Positions 54,589 through 63,100 of a DNA stretch of 64,000 nucleotides are shown piece after piece. Source of the stretch: Bradyrhizobium sp. Ash2021. Its GTDB lineage: Bacteria; Pseudomonadota; Alphaproteobacteria; Rhizobiales; Xanthobacteraceae. Within the stretch, counting starts at the first letter, position 1, and every line of letters starts with the position of its first letter. Made by a program: the position numbers and the translations under genes. Where the stretch lies: the NCBI RefSeq assembly GCF_031202265.1, contig NZ_CP100604.1, positions 5,562,501 through 5,626,500 of the forward strand. Reading direction: 5' to 3'. The notes under the pieces are model-generated. The model saw nothing but the letters and a program-made list of their open reading frames with translations. It searched no databases and was not told the DNA's origin.

Positions 54589-55275
54589 TTATCCTCCAAG
54601 AGCTACCGCGACGCCAACCAGCGCACTACCAAAGGCCACCATCGAAAGACCCGCCGCCCAAGGCCTCAGCCCGCTATGAATTCCGAACACATAACCGCAG
54701 CAGAACAGCATCACGATAGCAACGGCGTAGGAGACGCGCAGCGCTAATCTGGCGTCGCTCAGGAACAGGAACGGGATTACCACCGGAAAGGTTGAAAGGA
54801 AGCTCAACAAACAAAGGTTCAGCGCTCCGGTCCAGTCGCGCTTCGTCAGCCCTGGACCGGGGGGCGGCTCGGGCAACTGTCGCAAATTTTGCCGCATCAA
54901 TTCCAATTGCTCCGGAGGTAAGATCGCCGCTAATTCCGGCGGTAGTGCGTCGGCGATGACGCGCCGCGCGCTTTCGGGATCCGGTGCCAGCCGTACTGCG
55001 CGCAGTGTCAGGATCTTGCCTCCCCGCTCGTTGATGCGAGCCAACAGATAGAGACCGCCGTCAACGATACCCCAGGCCAGGTTGCAGCCTAGCGCACCGA
55101 TCAGCATCGTTTGAATCTTGATATTGCCTGCCGTTGCGACACCGAGGGAGCAGATGAAGGTGAGAGCCATGATCAGGCCGAACAAGGTCTCCGAGATTCG
55201 TTCCATCGGATCCAAGACGCGCCTGAAAGGTATATCTGAAACCTCTGACATCAAATCAAATGCCCATTGGCTCAC
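54589..55275 (-). CDS. VIT1/CCC1-like integral membrane protein
   Basis: This 228-residue protein starts with a membrane segment typical of the VIT/CCC1 family (ISETLFGLIMALTFICSLGV). A second segment (MLIGALGCNLAWGIVDGGLYLLA) follows, then a cytoplasmic helical domain (LPPELAAILPPEQLELMRQNL) and three C-terminal helices (LSFLSTFPVVIPFLFL; VSYAVAIVMLFCCGYV; GLSMVAFGSALVGVAVALG). Family members transport Fe/Mn or are of unknown function. Start could also be the ATG at 55251. Confidence 0.7.
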   Translation of the reverse strand: MSQWAFDLMSEVSDIPFRRVLDPMERISETLFGLIMALTFICSLGVATAGNIKIQTMLIGALGCNLAWGIVDGGLYLLARINERGGKILTLRAVRLAPDPESARRVIADALPPELAAILPPEQLELMRQNLRQLPEPPPGPGLTKRDWTGALNLCLLSFLSTFPVVIPFLFLSDARLALRVSYAVAIVMLFCCGYVFGIHSGLRPWAAGLSMVAFGSALVGVAVALGG

Positions 55276-55322
55276 TCTTCAGGGGGATTTGCTGACTATT
55301 TTAGCCGGCGGAGTAGACCTTT

Positions 55323-55427
55323 CTACACAATGTAGGCGCGGAGCACAGCATCGAGCGTCGCAGTACGATCGAACCCTCCGACTTTATCTTCGACGCCATC
55401 GGCTCGCAATGCGCGCCGCCCCGTGAG
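55323..55427 (-). pseudogene. C-terminal remnant of a SulP/STAS protein
   Basis: The frame reads RRALRADGVEDKVGGFDRTA then TLDAVLRAYIV and stops, close to the end of the SulP gene 5 kb away (RADGLEDKVGGIDRTATVEK). The rest is missing. Confidence 0.75.
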
Positions 55428-55574
55428 TCCTGATGATGCGTAGGTTATCGCCGGAAGTCAAAACCATTGATTGCCGCGTGATCTGCGATCGTCAGGTTTG
55501 AAATTGAGAGGGCCCCTTTGGGTGGACTTTCTTTCGGGGGTTCGCGTTGGCGAACTTCGGGTCGCTATGTCGGT

Positions 55575-55692
55575 TATTGGCACCAAACGGACCTGCCGGC
55601 GTTAGTCCGGCATGTCCGCTGTCAGGGGATGAACGGACGAATCCCGGACGCGGCTCAAGGTCTCAGTTTGGACCCTTAGCGGACCTACCGGC
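55575..55692 (+). repeat. Interspersed repeat family B, copy
   Basis: TGGCACCAAACGGACCTGCC to GTTTGGACCCTTAGCGGACC. It shares the TGGCAC-N-AA-CGGAC opening and GGACCC-AGCGGAC close with family A but has a different middle. Confidence 0.7.
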
Positions 55693-55720
55693 GTTTTCGG
55701 CCGAAGTCAGCTTCTGACGG

Positions 55721-55985
55721 TAGAGTCGAGATGTGGCGCGGTGGCGTTAGGCAGAACATATCTGTTGCCGCCCCTTTCGTCTGGCGGTGCCTTAGTGGTT
55801 CTACCATGGCTCCGTTTCCAAATCCCGCTCATCGAACCGGACAGGCAGATCTCCCGCATCCGGCTCTCGGACAAGACTTCGCGCCTTCGCTTTCGCGTGC
55901 AAGGCCGTCTGCAGTTTCTGAACACTCTTTGGAGTTGATAGGTTGCCCAATCTCCAGGTCCTTCGCCACGTATTGCGTCTGTCTT
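55721..55985 (-). mobile_element. Group II intron, 3' fragment
   Basis: About 265 bp at about 97 percent identity by eye to the 3' part of the intron at 47963. It includes domain V (55834-55868), the [11 protein letters not shown] stub region and the CTCTAC 3' end. It is joined abruptly to a family C repeat end at 55986. Confidence 0.85.
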
Positions 55986-56044
55986 CGCGGCGACAAGTGT
56001 GGATATCTGCAAATGACCCATAGCGGCCGTTACCGCTCCGGTAC

Positions 56045-57461
56045 GAGCTATCGCCAATTTTTGGTGACGGCCTGATCAGTCAGGCGGCGGCGGTTGCGGG
56101 CTGAGGGGCGGCCAGCTTGGCGGTGACCTCGATCCCGTCGGTGAATTTCACACCGAGAATGATCTTTGGCAAGTGTGCATGTCCGTCGAGCCGTCGCCAG
56201 GATCGTTGCGCCCCTTCGACCAGCTTGAATACCATGGCGAGAGCGGTCTTGTTTGAGAGGCAGCCTTTCGATCGGATCGTGCGGTGGCGGACGGTCGCGA
56301 AAGTGCTTTCAATCGGGTTGGTGGTGCGCAGGTGCTTCCAATGCTCGGCCGGGAAGTCGTAGAAGGCGAGCAGCAGGTCGCGATCCTTCGTCAGACAATC
56401 GACGGCCTTCTGGTATTTCGGCGTGTAGCTTTCGATGAAGGCGTCGAAGGCGACTTCGGCATTGGCCTTGGTCTCGGCCATCCAGATTTCCTGCAGCGCC
56501 CGCTTGGCCTTTGGTTGCACACTCTTGGGTAATTTGCCCAGCACGTTCGCCGTCTTGTGCACCCAACAGCGCTGCTCGCGTGCTTTCGGCCAGACCTCGC
56601 CGGCCGCTTTCCAGAAGCCGAGCGCGCCGTCGGCGATCATCAGCTCGGGCCGGGCATCGAGCCCGCATCGCTTCAGATCCAGCAGCAGATCGCGCCAATC
56701 CTGCGCACTTTCCCGAGCGCCATCGGTGAACCCGACGAGCTCTTTCTTGCCCTCGGGCGTCGCGCCGATCAGCACCAGGATGCACTGCTTTTCATCTTCC
56801 AGCCGCGCCTCGAGGTGGATGCCGTCCGCCCAGACGTACACGTAGCGCTTGCCCGACAAATCACGCTTGCGCCACTGGGCATGATCATCCTGCCAGCCGT
56901 CCTTCAGGCGGCCGATGGCGCTGGCCGAGAGGCCGGGCGCATCCTTGCCGAGCAAGGCCGCCAGAGCGTCCGAGAAATCGCCGGTCGAGATGCCCTTCAG
57001 GTAGAGGATCGGTAGCAGCGTCTCGATCGACTTCGAGCGGCGCATATAGGGCGGCAAGATCGATGGCGAGAAGCGGATGCGGCGGGGATCGCCGGCTGCG
57101 GCCTCGCGATCGCGCACGCGGGGCTGGCGCACCGGGACCGCGCCGATGCCCGTCATCACCTCGCGCTCGGGCAGATGACCGTGGCGCACCACGCGTTGGT
57201 GGCCATCCTCGGTCTTCAAATCGGCATGCTTGGAAAGAAACCCGGCGACCTCGGCCTCCACCGCCTGGGCGAGAAGGGCACGCGCCCCATCGCGCAAAAT
57301 GTCGGTGAGTTGGTCGCTGAAAGTTCCTGGCTGAATCAGTTTTACGACGGTATCCTTAGACACGGCATATCGCTCCTTTGGTGGAGAAGTGGAGGCGTTG
57401 AACACCCCCACGATATGCCGCCTTCCCGATTCACGCCGTCACCAACTTTGGGCCATAGCTC
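56045..57461 (-). mobile_element. IS256-family insertion sequence, copy 2
   Basis: A complete 1417-bp element, the same length as copy 1. Ends are GAGCTATCGCCAATTTTTGG (left, as printed) and CCAACTTTGGGCCATAGCTC (right). The 9-bp duplication CTCCGGTAC flanks it perfectly (56036-56044 and 57462-57470). It is inserted in repeat debris, not in a recognisable gene. Confidence 0.96.
56080..57363 (-). CDS. IS256-family transposase
   Basis: This DDE transposase of about 427 residues is in an uninterrupted frame. YVYVWADGIHL, MIADGALGFWKA and NPIESTFATVRHRT mark the catalytic residues. It differs from the copy at 35249 at scattered positions (for instance KDTVVKLIQPGTFSDQL versus NDNIIKLIQPANVDDQL), so the two copies are old relatives rather than one recent duplication. 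The GTG at 57363 with GAAGGAG-type site is chosen over a GTG 48 bp upstream. Confidence 0.95.
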   Translation of the reverse strand: MSKDTVVKLIQPGTFSDQLTDILRDGARALLAQAVEAEVAGFLSKHADLKTEDGHQRVVRHGHLPEREVMTGIGAVPVRQPRVRDREAAAGDPRRIRFSPSILPPYMRRSKSIETLLPILYLKGISTGDFSDALAALLGKDAPGLSASAIGRLKDGWQDDHAQWRKRDLSGKRYVYVWADGIHLEARLEDEKQCILVLIGATPEGKKELVGFTDGARESAQDWRDLLLDLKRCGLDARPELMIADGALGFWKAAGEVWPKAREQRCWVHKTANVLGKLPKSVQPKAKRALQEIWMAETKANAEVAFDAFIESYTPKYQKAVDCLTKDRDLLLAFYDFPAEHWKHLRTTNPIESTFATVRHRTIRSKGCLSNKTALAMVFKLVEGAQRSWRRLDGHAHLPKIILGVKFTDGIEVTAKLAAPQPATAAA

Positions 57462-57702
57462 CTCCGGTACCCCGCTAATCGCATGCTGGCAAAAAAAGCG
57501 CTCGCGTTGCTCGAGGTAAAACGCGAGAGGGATACAGGCATCTGCGCCGATGCGGCCTAGCCTTCTAGAGTCTAAGAACTAATGGCGGTCACGGGCAGCG
57601 GGACTATAACGCTTTGGATGCTTCCAAAGGCCAACCACGATTGTGGAAAGTTCATCCGTTCGATTTCACTATTTGCTCTAAAGGCCACACCCGCCGCTAC
57701 GG

Positions 57703-58275
57703 CTAATGCGCTGGCGCCATCTTCCTCTGTATGGCGGGCGGCTTCATCGCGGCGGCATGCGCTGGGAGATATTTTGCCACGATGGCGGGATCGATCTGGG
57801 CGATGGTGCTGTCAGGCAGGCGGGTCCATGTCTCGTCCCGGCCGAGCAGCGAAATGCCGATATAGCCGCGCAGGGTCAGGTTCTGCCCATCCGGGCTCAA
57901 GGTCATCATGGCGCTGTAGATCTTGCCGTCGCGGGGATCGAGCACGTTGCCGTTCTCATAGTTCAGACCGTTGCGCTTCATGTCACGGACGAAGGAGATA
58001 CCGAGCCAGGGCGCGTTCTTGCGGTCGTCGGTACACTCCGAACAGATCCGCGGGCCTGTACTGCCCGGCTTGGGGAAAAGTTTCGCCATCACGCCTTCGA
58101 AGACGCCGTTGTGATCGACGACCAACACGTAAAGCCGGGGCTCGCCGTTCTCGATCTTCTGCCACAGGCCCGCCGCGGAGGGCTCCGCCGCAGCCGCCCA
58201 AGCGGCGGCGGCCCAGAGGGTAAGGCCCGCGATAAGCGACAGCAATCGCCGAAGTCCGAAAGACGAATTCCGCAT
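57703..58275 (-). CDS. DUF2147 family exported protein
   Basis: This 190-residue protein has a signal peptide ([20 protein letters not shown]) and a DUF2147 body: [68 protein letters not shown]. Structures of this family show small beta-barrels, but the role is unknown. The frame extends upstream to 58485, but the ATG at 58275 has GAGGTGA upstream and starts the signal sequence. Confidence 0.87.
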   Translation of the reverse strand: MRNSSFGLRRLLSLIAGLTLWAAAAWAAAAEPSAAGLWQKIENGEPRLYVLVVDHNGVFEGVMAKLFPKPGSTGPRICSECTDDRKNAPWLGISFVRDMKRNGLNYENGNVLDPRDGKIYSAMMTLSPDGQNLTLRGYIGISLLGRDETWTRLPDSTIAQIDPAIVAKYLPAHAAAMKPPAIQRKMAPAH

Positions 58276-58941
58276 CGTTGTCACCTCGACCAATCCGTCG
58301 AATTCAGTGACTGCCTTCAATTGCTGCAGACTACGGCCATTTTGCGAGCAGGTCGTGGAACGCTGCGGTCGCGGCCCGGATAGTGGTTGGTCGCGACTCC
58401 TGCAGTGCGTTGGCATAATTCGCCTGGGAACCTCGAAGAGAGCTAACAATCTGCTTAAGATACCGGGTTTGGGGGCTGCTGTCATTTCCCGATCTTGACC
58501 TTACGTCCGCTCCTGGCACAAAGCAGACGTGCTGAAGGCCAGCCCAAATGTCCGCTTCTGAGCGTGATGCAGACATCCGCGAGCCCTTCGCGCTCATCGC
58601 GTCATCACGACCGACGACGACAACAGCGACATGTGACTAGGGTCACAGTAGCGGCGGGAGCGTTGGGCCAGTGTGCCTGCACAGCGACGGATGATCCGCG
58701 CTGCACTTCATGCTCTCCAGAGTGAATGTAAGGCCGCGTAGTAGCACGCCGAACTCGTTGATCAAGCGAACGGCTGTGAACAATACGATATGCAGCCGAA
58801 CAGGCGCGCCGTCGTTGCCCGGTTATCGCCGTAAGGGTCGGACCCGGTTCTCAACGGCCGCACTGAGAGCGGTCCCGGTATCTAAACCGGAGCTAATGAG
58901 CTAGGATACTGCTTGGGGGCGTTGAAGACGGAGGTCGGTCA
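58276..58941. other. Intergenic region with a family B repeat fragment and a CRP-type dyad
   Basis: No supported gene. A family B fragment at about 58516-58582 (TGGCACAAAGCAGACGTGCT ... GATGCAGACATC) and a CRP-like dyad at 58632 are present; the rest is featureless by eye. Confidence 0.5.
58632..58647. promoter_or_regulatory. CRP-type dyad
   Basis: TGTGACTAGGGTCACA is a perfect TGTGA-N6-TCACA palindrome. The nearest starts are 295 bp to the right and 357 bp to the left, so its target is uncertain. Confidence 0.45.
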
Positions 58942-59124
58942 ATGAGCATGACTTACCCACATCCGGTTTTGGACCCAAATGCGCAGGCCAAGTCAATGAT
59001 CGACGCAGCGACAGGTCACCAGCCGAGCCCGTTGGACAGCGAATTCTCATCGGAAACGCCAACAACGCCGAAACAGAAAACCGGCGAGAAAAACGTCAAA
59101 TCTCGTCGGATGGAAAACGAGTAG
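58942..59124 (+). CDS. Small hypothetical protein
   Basis: This 60-residue hydrophilic protein (opening MSMTYPHPVLDPNAQAKSMI, ending in a Lys/Arg-rich tail) has a good ribosome site (GGAGGTCGGTCA) before the ATG. I recognise no family, and it has no membrane or signal segment. It may be a genuine small gene or chance. Confidence 0.4.
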   Translation: MSMTYPHPVLDPNAQAKSMIDAATGHQPSPLDSEFSSETPTTPKQKTGEKNVKSRRMENE

Positions 59125-59158
59125 GCGCGCACGCGACGGCGTCAATTGCGAAGAGCGG

Positions 59159-59256
59159 CTAGCCTCTTAGGCTGCGAGCACCACTCGCAAGAGCGGCATC
59201 ACCTTCAATCGCCATGACGGCTTCGCGCCTCTCTTCGAACATGTGGCGGCACGTTG
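59159..59256 (-). pseudogene. C-terminal remnant of a tyrosine recombinase, copy 1
   Basis: The frame reads CRHMFEERREAVMAIEGDAA and stops at TAG 59159. It matches the integrase tail at 60337 (WHMFEEKREAVMAIEAAV). The active-site part is absent. Confidence 0.65.
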
Positions 59257-59346
59257 GGAGTTCGCTGTTTCGCGCTTGCATCAAGCAAGGCCGGAAGAAG
59301 CCGGGTGCCTATTCGGACGATGCGAACTCGCATCCTTAAACAGTAG

Positions 59347-59368
59347 GGCCCCGGATTGCTCCGGGGCC
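59347..59368 (-). terminator. Rho-independent terminator
   Basis: GGCCCCGGA-TTGC-TCCGGGGCC, a 9-bp GC stem 38 bp beyond the stop of the minus-strand gene at 59406. Confidence 0.7.
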
Positions 59369-59405
59369 GTTGTTATCGAGGGTACATCCATCCCTCGAAA
59401 GAATG

Positions 59406-59690
59406 TCAATATTTGCTACCGCTTGGCGGAGCAGCCATGGTACCGGACCCGGAACGAGCGTCGTCTTGGTCCGATGGATTCGCCGCGTCGCCTTTCTTGG
59501 CACCGCTGCGCGTGCTCGACCCTGTGGTCATGCCTTTTTCGTGTTTCGTTTTCTTGCCAGAGGTAGCGCCGAGACCGACGTTTCCTTCACTCGACGCGCC
59601 GGGCGCGGGTTGGCTCTGAGCAGACGCAATAAGCGTCGAGCCGAAGAGCGAAGCTACGACAAGAGCAGAGATTGCAAGTTTGGATCGCAT
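59406..59690 (-). CDS. Small exported hydrophilic protein
   Basis: This 94-residue protein has a signal peptide (MRSKLAISALVVASLFGSTL ending at ASAQ). A disordered Gly/Ser/Lys-rich body follows (EGNVGLGATSGKKTKHEKGM, then NPSDQDDARSGSG). Similar short exported proteins occur in Bradyrhizobium without known role. GGGAG lies upstream of the ATG and a terminator follows. Confidence 0.72.
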   Translation of the reverse strand: MRSKLAISALVVASLFGSTLIASAQSQPAPGASSEGNVGLGATSGKKTKHEKGMTTGSSTRSGAKKGDAANPSDQDDARSGSGTMAAPPSGSKY

Positions 59691-59909
59691 CAGAAGACTC
59701 CCAAGTTGGTTAGGGTGAACCCAAACCTCGGGCATGCGATTCTGTTCCGGCGCGTGGCAAACATTGCGCAATTTAATATTCCAAAAACGCGTTCGTGATT
59801 GCTGCGCGGGCACCGTCACTTTTCCAAACATCCGTCACCTTCAGAACATAGGATTTGCGCAAAGCGCGTCCAATGGTGCATTTGCCTATTGGGGATAAAC
59901 GCCGTGTCC

Positions 59910-60107
59910 ATGGACGTTATCAAGAGTCCTCGTTGCTCAAAATGCGGGGAGACGATGGCATTGCGGCTCATCGAACCTGAAAGACCGGGGTTCGATTTGC
60001 ACACTTTCGACTGCCCGAAATGTTGGGAGACTGAAACCTTAGTGGTGCCGATTTCCTGCGAAGTAGATGTCTCTATTGTGCCAGCACGTAGCAGGCGCTC
60101 GGGCTGA
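59910..60107 (+). CDS. Small zinc-ribbon protein
   Basis: This 65-residue protein has two Cys pairs (RCSKCGETMALRLIEPERPG and FDCPKCWETETLVVP), a probable zinc ribbon. Similar short proteins with the C-x2-C ... C-x2-C pattern are frequent in Bradyrhizobium. Function unknown. The frame opens at 59799, but conservation-like sequence begins at the ATG at 59910. Confidence 0.62.
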   Translation: MDVIKSPRCSKCGETMALRLIEPERPGFDLHTFDCPKCWETETLVVPISCEVDVSIVPARSRRSG

Positions 60108-60195
60108 TAAGTGCCTTTTCGACTAGGAGACTGTTCGGACGATGCGAACTCCTATCCTTAAAAGAAAGGCCCCGGATAGCTTAGCGGCGCCCCGC

Positions 60196-60279
60196 ATGAG
60201 CAAGTTTTTCCTCGCTATCACCGTCGTAGCCCTCGGCTCGCTTATCGGGCTATTCGCGTTTGTAGCCCTCACACTATAG
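60196..60279 (+). CDS. Possible one-helix membrane micropeptide
   Basis: This 27-residue frame (MSKFFLAITVVALGSLIGLF then AFVALTL) would form one transmembrane helix. No good ribosome site was seen, so confidence is low. Confidence 0.25.
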   Translation: MSKFFLAITVVALGSLIGLFAFVALTL

Positions 60280-60336
60280 GCCGTCTCAATCGGCGGCTAA
60301 CGAGTAAAGAGTGTCCGCAATGAAAAGGCCCGCTGT

Positions 60337-60510
60337 CTAGGCTATCAAGGGCAACACCGCCGCCTCAATCGCCATGACGGCTTCGCGCTTCTCTTCGAAC
60401 ATGTGCCAGCGCGCATACATACTCGTCACGCCCTTGTCGTTATGGTTCAGAAGCGCCTTCACGAAGTCAACCGACAGCCGCGCTGCCTGCGCGACCCGCT
60501 GGCGATTGGA
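60337..60510 (-). pseudogene. C-terminal remnant of a tyrosine recombinase, copy 2
   Basis: About 57 residues are in frame: SSNRQRVAQAARLSVDFVKA, then LLNHNDKGVTSMYARWHMFE and EKREAVMAIEAAVLPLIA, stop. The SMYARW Tyr fits the nucleophile region of phage-type integrases. A TAG lies upstream at about 60511; the His/Arg boxes are missing. Confidence 0.75.
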
Positions 60511-60676
60511 GCTAACCTATGTCGGGTGTCGAGGGCAAATTGGACATACCGGCTATCTGCCTCGAAGTCCGCCTTTGACCCATACCGGAAGTCGCGCCTT
60601 TTGACGAACGGTCGCTGCCAAGTCGCAAAAATATTGGGCCGCAAAAACATATATGGCACTCGGTCGGCGGTAGGAA

Positions 60677-61345
60677 GTGGACGGTTTTGCGCTACGGTTT
60701 TGCCGCTTCGACCAGCAGCTGATGGGCGGCACGGCGGCGATCGGTGGCACCGGAGCGCCAGGAATCGCCTCATCATTCTCCACGCTGACGCCGACCGTCT
60801 ATATCGGCAAGGGCTTCGGTGATCTGCCGGATTCGGTGGCGTGGTTGCGGCCGCTCACGATCAGCGCCACGGCCGCCGTCGCGGTGCCAACCGAATCGTC
60901 CACTCTGACTTCATTGGGTACGATCAATATCCCACGCACAGACACAGGCGCGTTTACGAGCCTGACGCCGCTGCCCACCGGCCCGACCACGCTCGCCGAG
61001 GCGATCAACCCGAAGATCCTGCAGTTGGGCTTTGCCCTCGAATACAGCCTGGTCACCAACCAGTATACCGGTCCCAACCGTACCGGGACCCGCTACCCGG
61101 AGGGATGGGTTCCGCTGGTTGAATTCACAACGGCGACGCCCCTCAATGGGCCGCTCGCGGGGAGGACGACCGGCACGGTCGATCCCGGCGTCATCTGGGT
61201 CAACCGCTATCTCCAGGTCGCGGCGGAGGCGATCATCCCGATCGATGCCCATTCCGGCCGCGACATCGGTGCGCGCATACAGGCCCACCTGTATCTTCCC
61301 GCGATCTTTCCCGACTTTTACAGTAAGCCGATCTTCGGTCACTGA
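60677..61345 (+). pseudogene. C-terminal part of an outer-membrane/transporter-like beta-barrel protein
   Basis: The 222-codon frame reads like the second half of a larger barrel protein: TLTPTVYIGKGFGDLPDSVA, WLRPLTISATAAVAVPTES, LQLGFALEYSLVTNQYTGP, VNRYLQVAAEAIIPIDAHSG. There is no signal peptide and the first 20 residues look random, so the N-terminal half is missing. Function unknown. Confidence 0.65.
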
Positions 61346-61374
61346 GTGTGCGCCACGTTGACCATGCCTGGATT

Positions 61375-61481
61375 TGGCACAACTCGGACATGCCGCCGTT
61401 GTCGCTTTTTGTCCGTTGTTGGGGGCAGAGCGGAAAACATGTGCTCCCATTGAGCTTTTCAGCTTTTGACCCAAAGCGGTC
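61375..61481 (+). repeat. Interspersed repeat family A, copy 5
   Basis: TGGCACAACTCGGACATGCC to CTTTTGACCCAAAGCGGTCC, nearly identical to copies 1-3. Its right end (GACCCAAAGCGG) is the intact version of the site interrupted by the intron at 47963/48687. Confidence 0.9.
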
Positions 61482-61495
61482 CCAGTTCGCTAGAG

Positions 61496-62689
61496 TCAGA
61501 ACACATCGATAGTCGGGAACCGAGCGTCCCCTGTGATGCAATCCCAAAGGTAGATTGCAAGACCGATGTCACCGGTCCAAAGCGAATACCGACCGCGACC
61601 AGCAACCATCTGAGCGCCGCGACACTGGAAGATGCCAGTCATGGCGAACTGGCGCGCGCGGTCGAGCCAAATCGGATCATTCGTGCGTCGGTAGAGCTTG
61701 AGGAATGCGTAGCCATTTCCACCCGTGCCGTGGCAAAGGTTCGACCCCTTTGTTAGCGGTCCGGCGGCCCAGGCAAAGCGCCCGCCATTCAACAGAAGCG
61801 CGTCGAATTCTGGCGTAGCGAAGGGCGCGTCAGCAAAGGTCGTCACCATCCCCGGCGCACCGTGACAGTGCTGACAAATGAAAAGCCGCTTCTCGCGCTT
61901 GCTTCTTGGGCCCCATGTTGTTCCAACTTCGTACCGCCACGCATTCGCTTCAAGCGTCATCGGCACAAATTCGGCTACGTGCGCTTGCTGTGCCGCCGTC
62001 AACCAATCCCATCCGAGCAATAATGGGATGACGTTGCCGGCGAAGCCGTGAACGGGCCCGAGAAAGCGGTCTTTGGCACCGTAAAGATCCTGGGCCCAAA
62101 GCGGACCTTGCGGCGTGTCCTCCAGTTCGGCCAACAGTCGCGCTGCCTGCACTTCGAAGAGGCCGCGCCATCGCTCTTCCTCCGTTATCTCGCCCATGTG
62201 GACTGCCGCGACCATCGACCCCGGCATACCCCACATGAGTTCTCGGATTGGCAGTCCATTATTTGCTTCGGCGCGCCTATAAACCAGGTCGGCGAGGCTC
62301 GATGTCGGCTCAAGGCGCATTGCCAGAAGTGCCGCACCCATGTCGCCGCGAAGCAGCGAGCCATGCTTCTCGTAATCGGTCGGCGAACTGGCTTCGTGGT
62401 CGATGACTGTCCGCTCCATCAGCTTTGGCAGCACAGAGCGAAAGTCTTCGGCGACACGGGTAGCCCCTATGCGATGTAAGTAATCTAGTGCCCAAATGAC
62501 ACCTGCCGCGCCCTTGTAGAAGCTGGGGTCGCCATCTCCCACCCCGTCGTCACTCGGGTGAGCCGGCCAGAAGGTGTCGGGATGGAAATGGGCAATCGCA
62601 TCGGCCGCAATTTCTTCGATCGCGACCCGAACAGCCGATTCATTCCAGGCGTCCTGTACAAGCGGGCGATGACGTCCGGGGGTAATCAT
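61496..62689 (-). CDS. LanC-like protein (orphan lanthionine-cyclase family)
   Basis: This 397-residue alpha/alpha-toroid has repeated G-x-x-x-x-G helices (FYKGAAGVIWALDYL, GPVHGFAGNVIPLLLG). The zinc-ligand motifs of LanC are visible: ICQHCHGAPG (Cys272/Cys275-His276) and SNLCHGTGGN (Cys319-His320). Classical LanC enzymes cyclise dehydrated peptides into lanthionine rings; eukaryotic-like and orphan LanCL proteins bind glutathione or add it to dehydrated residues. No dehydratase, precursor or transporter is within 20 kb. The frame extends upstream into repeats, but the ATG at 62689 with AGGAG is the start. Confidence 0.88.
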   Translation of the reverse strand: MITPGRHRPLVQDAWNESAVRVAIEEIAADAIAHFHPDTFWPAHPSDDGVGDGDPSFYKGAAGVIWALDYLHRIGATRVAEDFRSVLPKLMERTVIDHEASSPTDYEKHGSLLRGDMGAALLAMRLEPTSSLADLVYRRAEANNGLPIRELMWGMPGSMVAAVHMGEITEEERWRGLFEVQAARLLAELEDTPQGPLWAQDLYGAKDRFLGPVHGFAGNVIPLLLGWDWLTAAQQAHVAEFVPMTLEANAWRYEVGTTWGPRSKREKRLFICQHCHGAPGMVTTFADAPFATPEFDALLLNGGRFAWAAGPLTKGSNLCHGTGGNGYAFLKLYRRTNDPIWLDRARQFAMTGIFQCRGAQMVAGRGRYSLWTGDIGLAIYLWDCITGDARFPTIDVF

Positions 62690-63100
62690 GGCGTAGGGGC
62701 TCCTGAGCGCTGTCAATCTGTACTTCAGATGAGGCAAGTAAGGATCGCACGATTGAATGAAGGCTATCCAAAAGCGTGCCGCGCGGCAAACCAACTGCAC
62801 CATCTGAAATGGTTCAACGCGGCGCAGCAATGAGGCATCAATGTCCGCCTCTGGCACGAAACGGACCAGCCCGGTCGATCTGATGATGTCCGTTGTTCGG
62901 GGTAAAGCAGACATCCCGGCGCAAGGCCGCGACTTCCGTTTTTGGCCTGGAAGCGACATACGGATGAAGGGTCCTGCTCGCTCCAACCATCCTGCGAAGA
63001 TCGATCTCTAGACCCTCGTCTGTTGTCCATTTATAATACTGCCGGTTTCGGCAAACCGCACGGTCGTTTGACCGGTAGGATCTCGTAAAGGGAATCGCCG
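62690..63100. repeat. Intergenic region with family B repeat
   Basis: A family B copy at about 62850-62965 (TGGCACGAAACGGACCAGCC, ATGATGTCCGTTGTTCGGGG, GCGACTTCCGTTTTTGGCC) occupies the middle. No other gene or signal was recognised. Confidence 0.65.
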
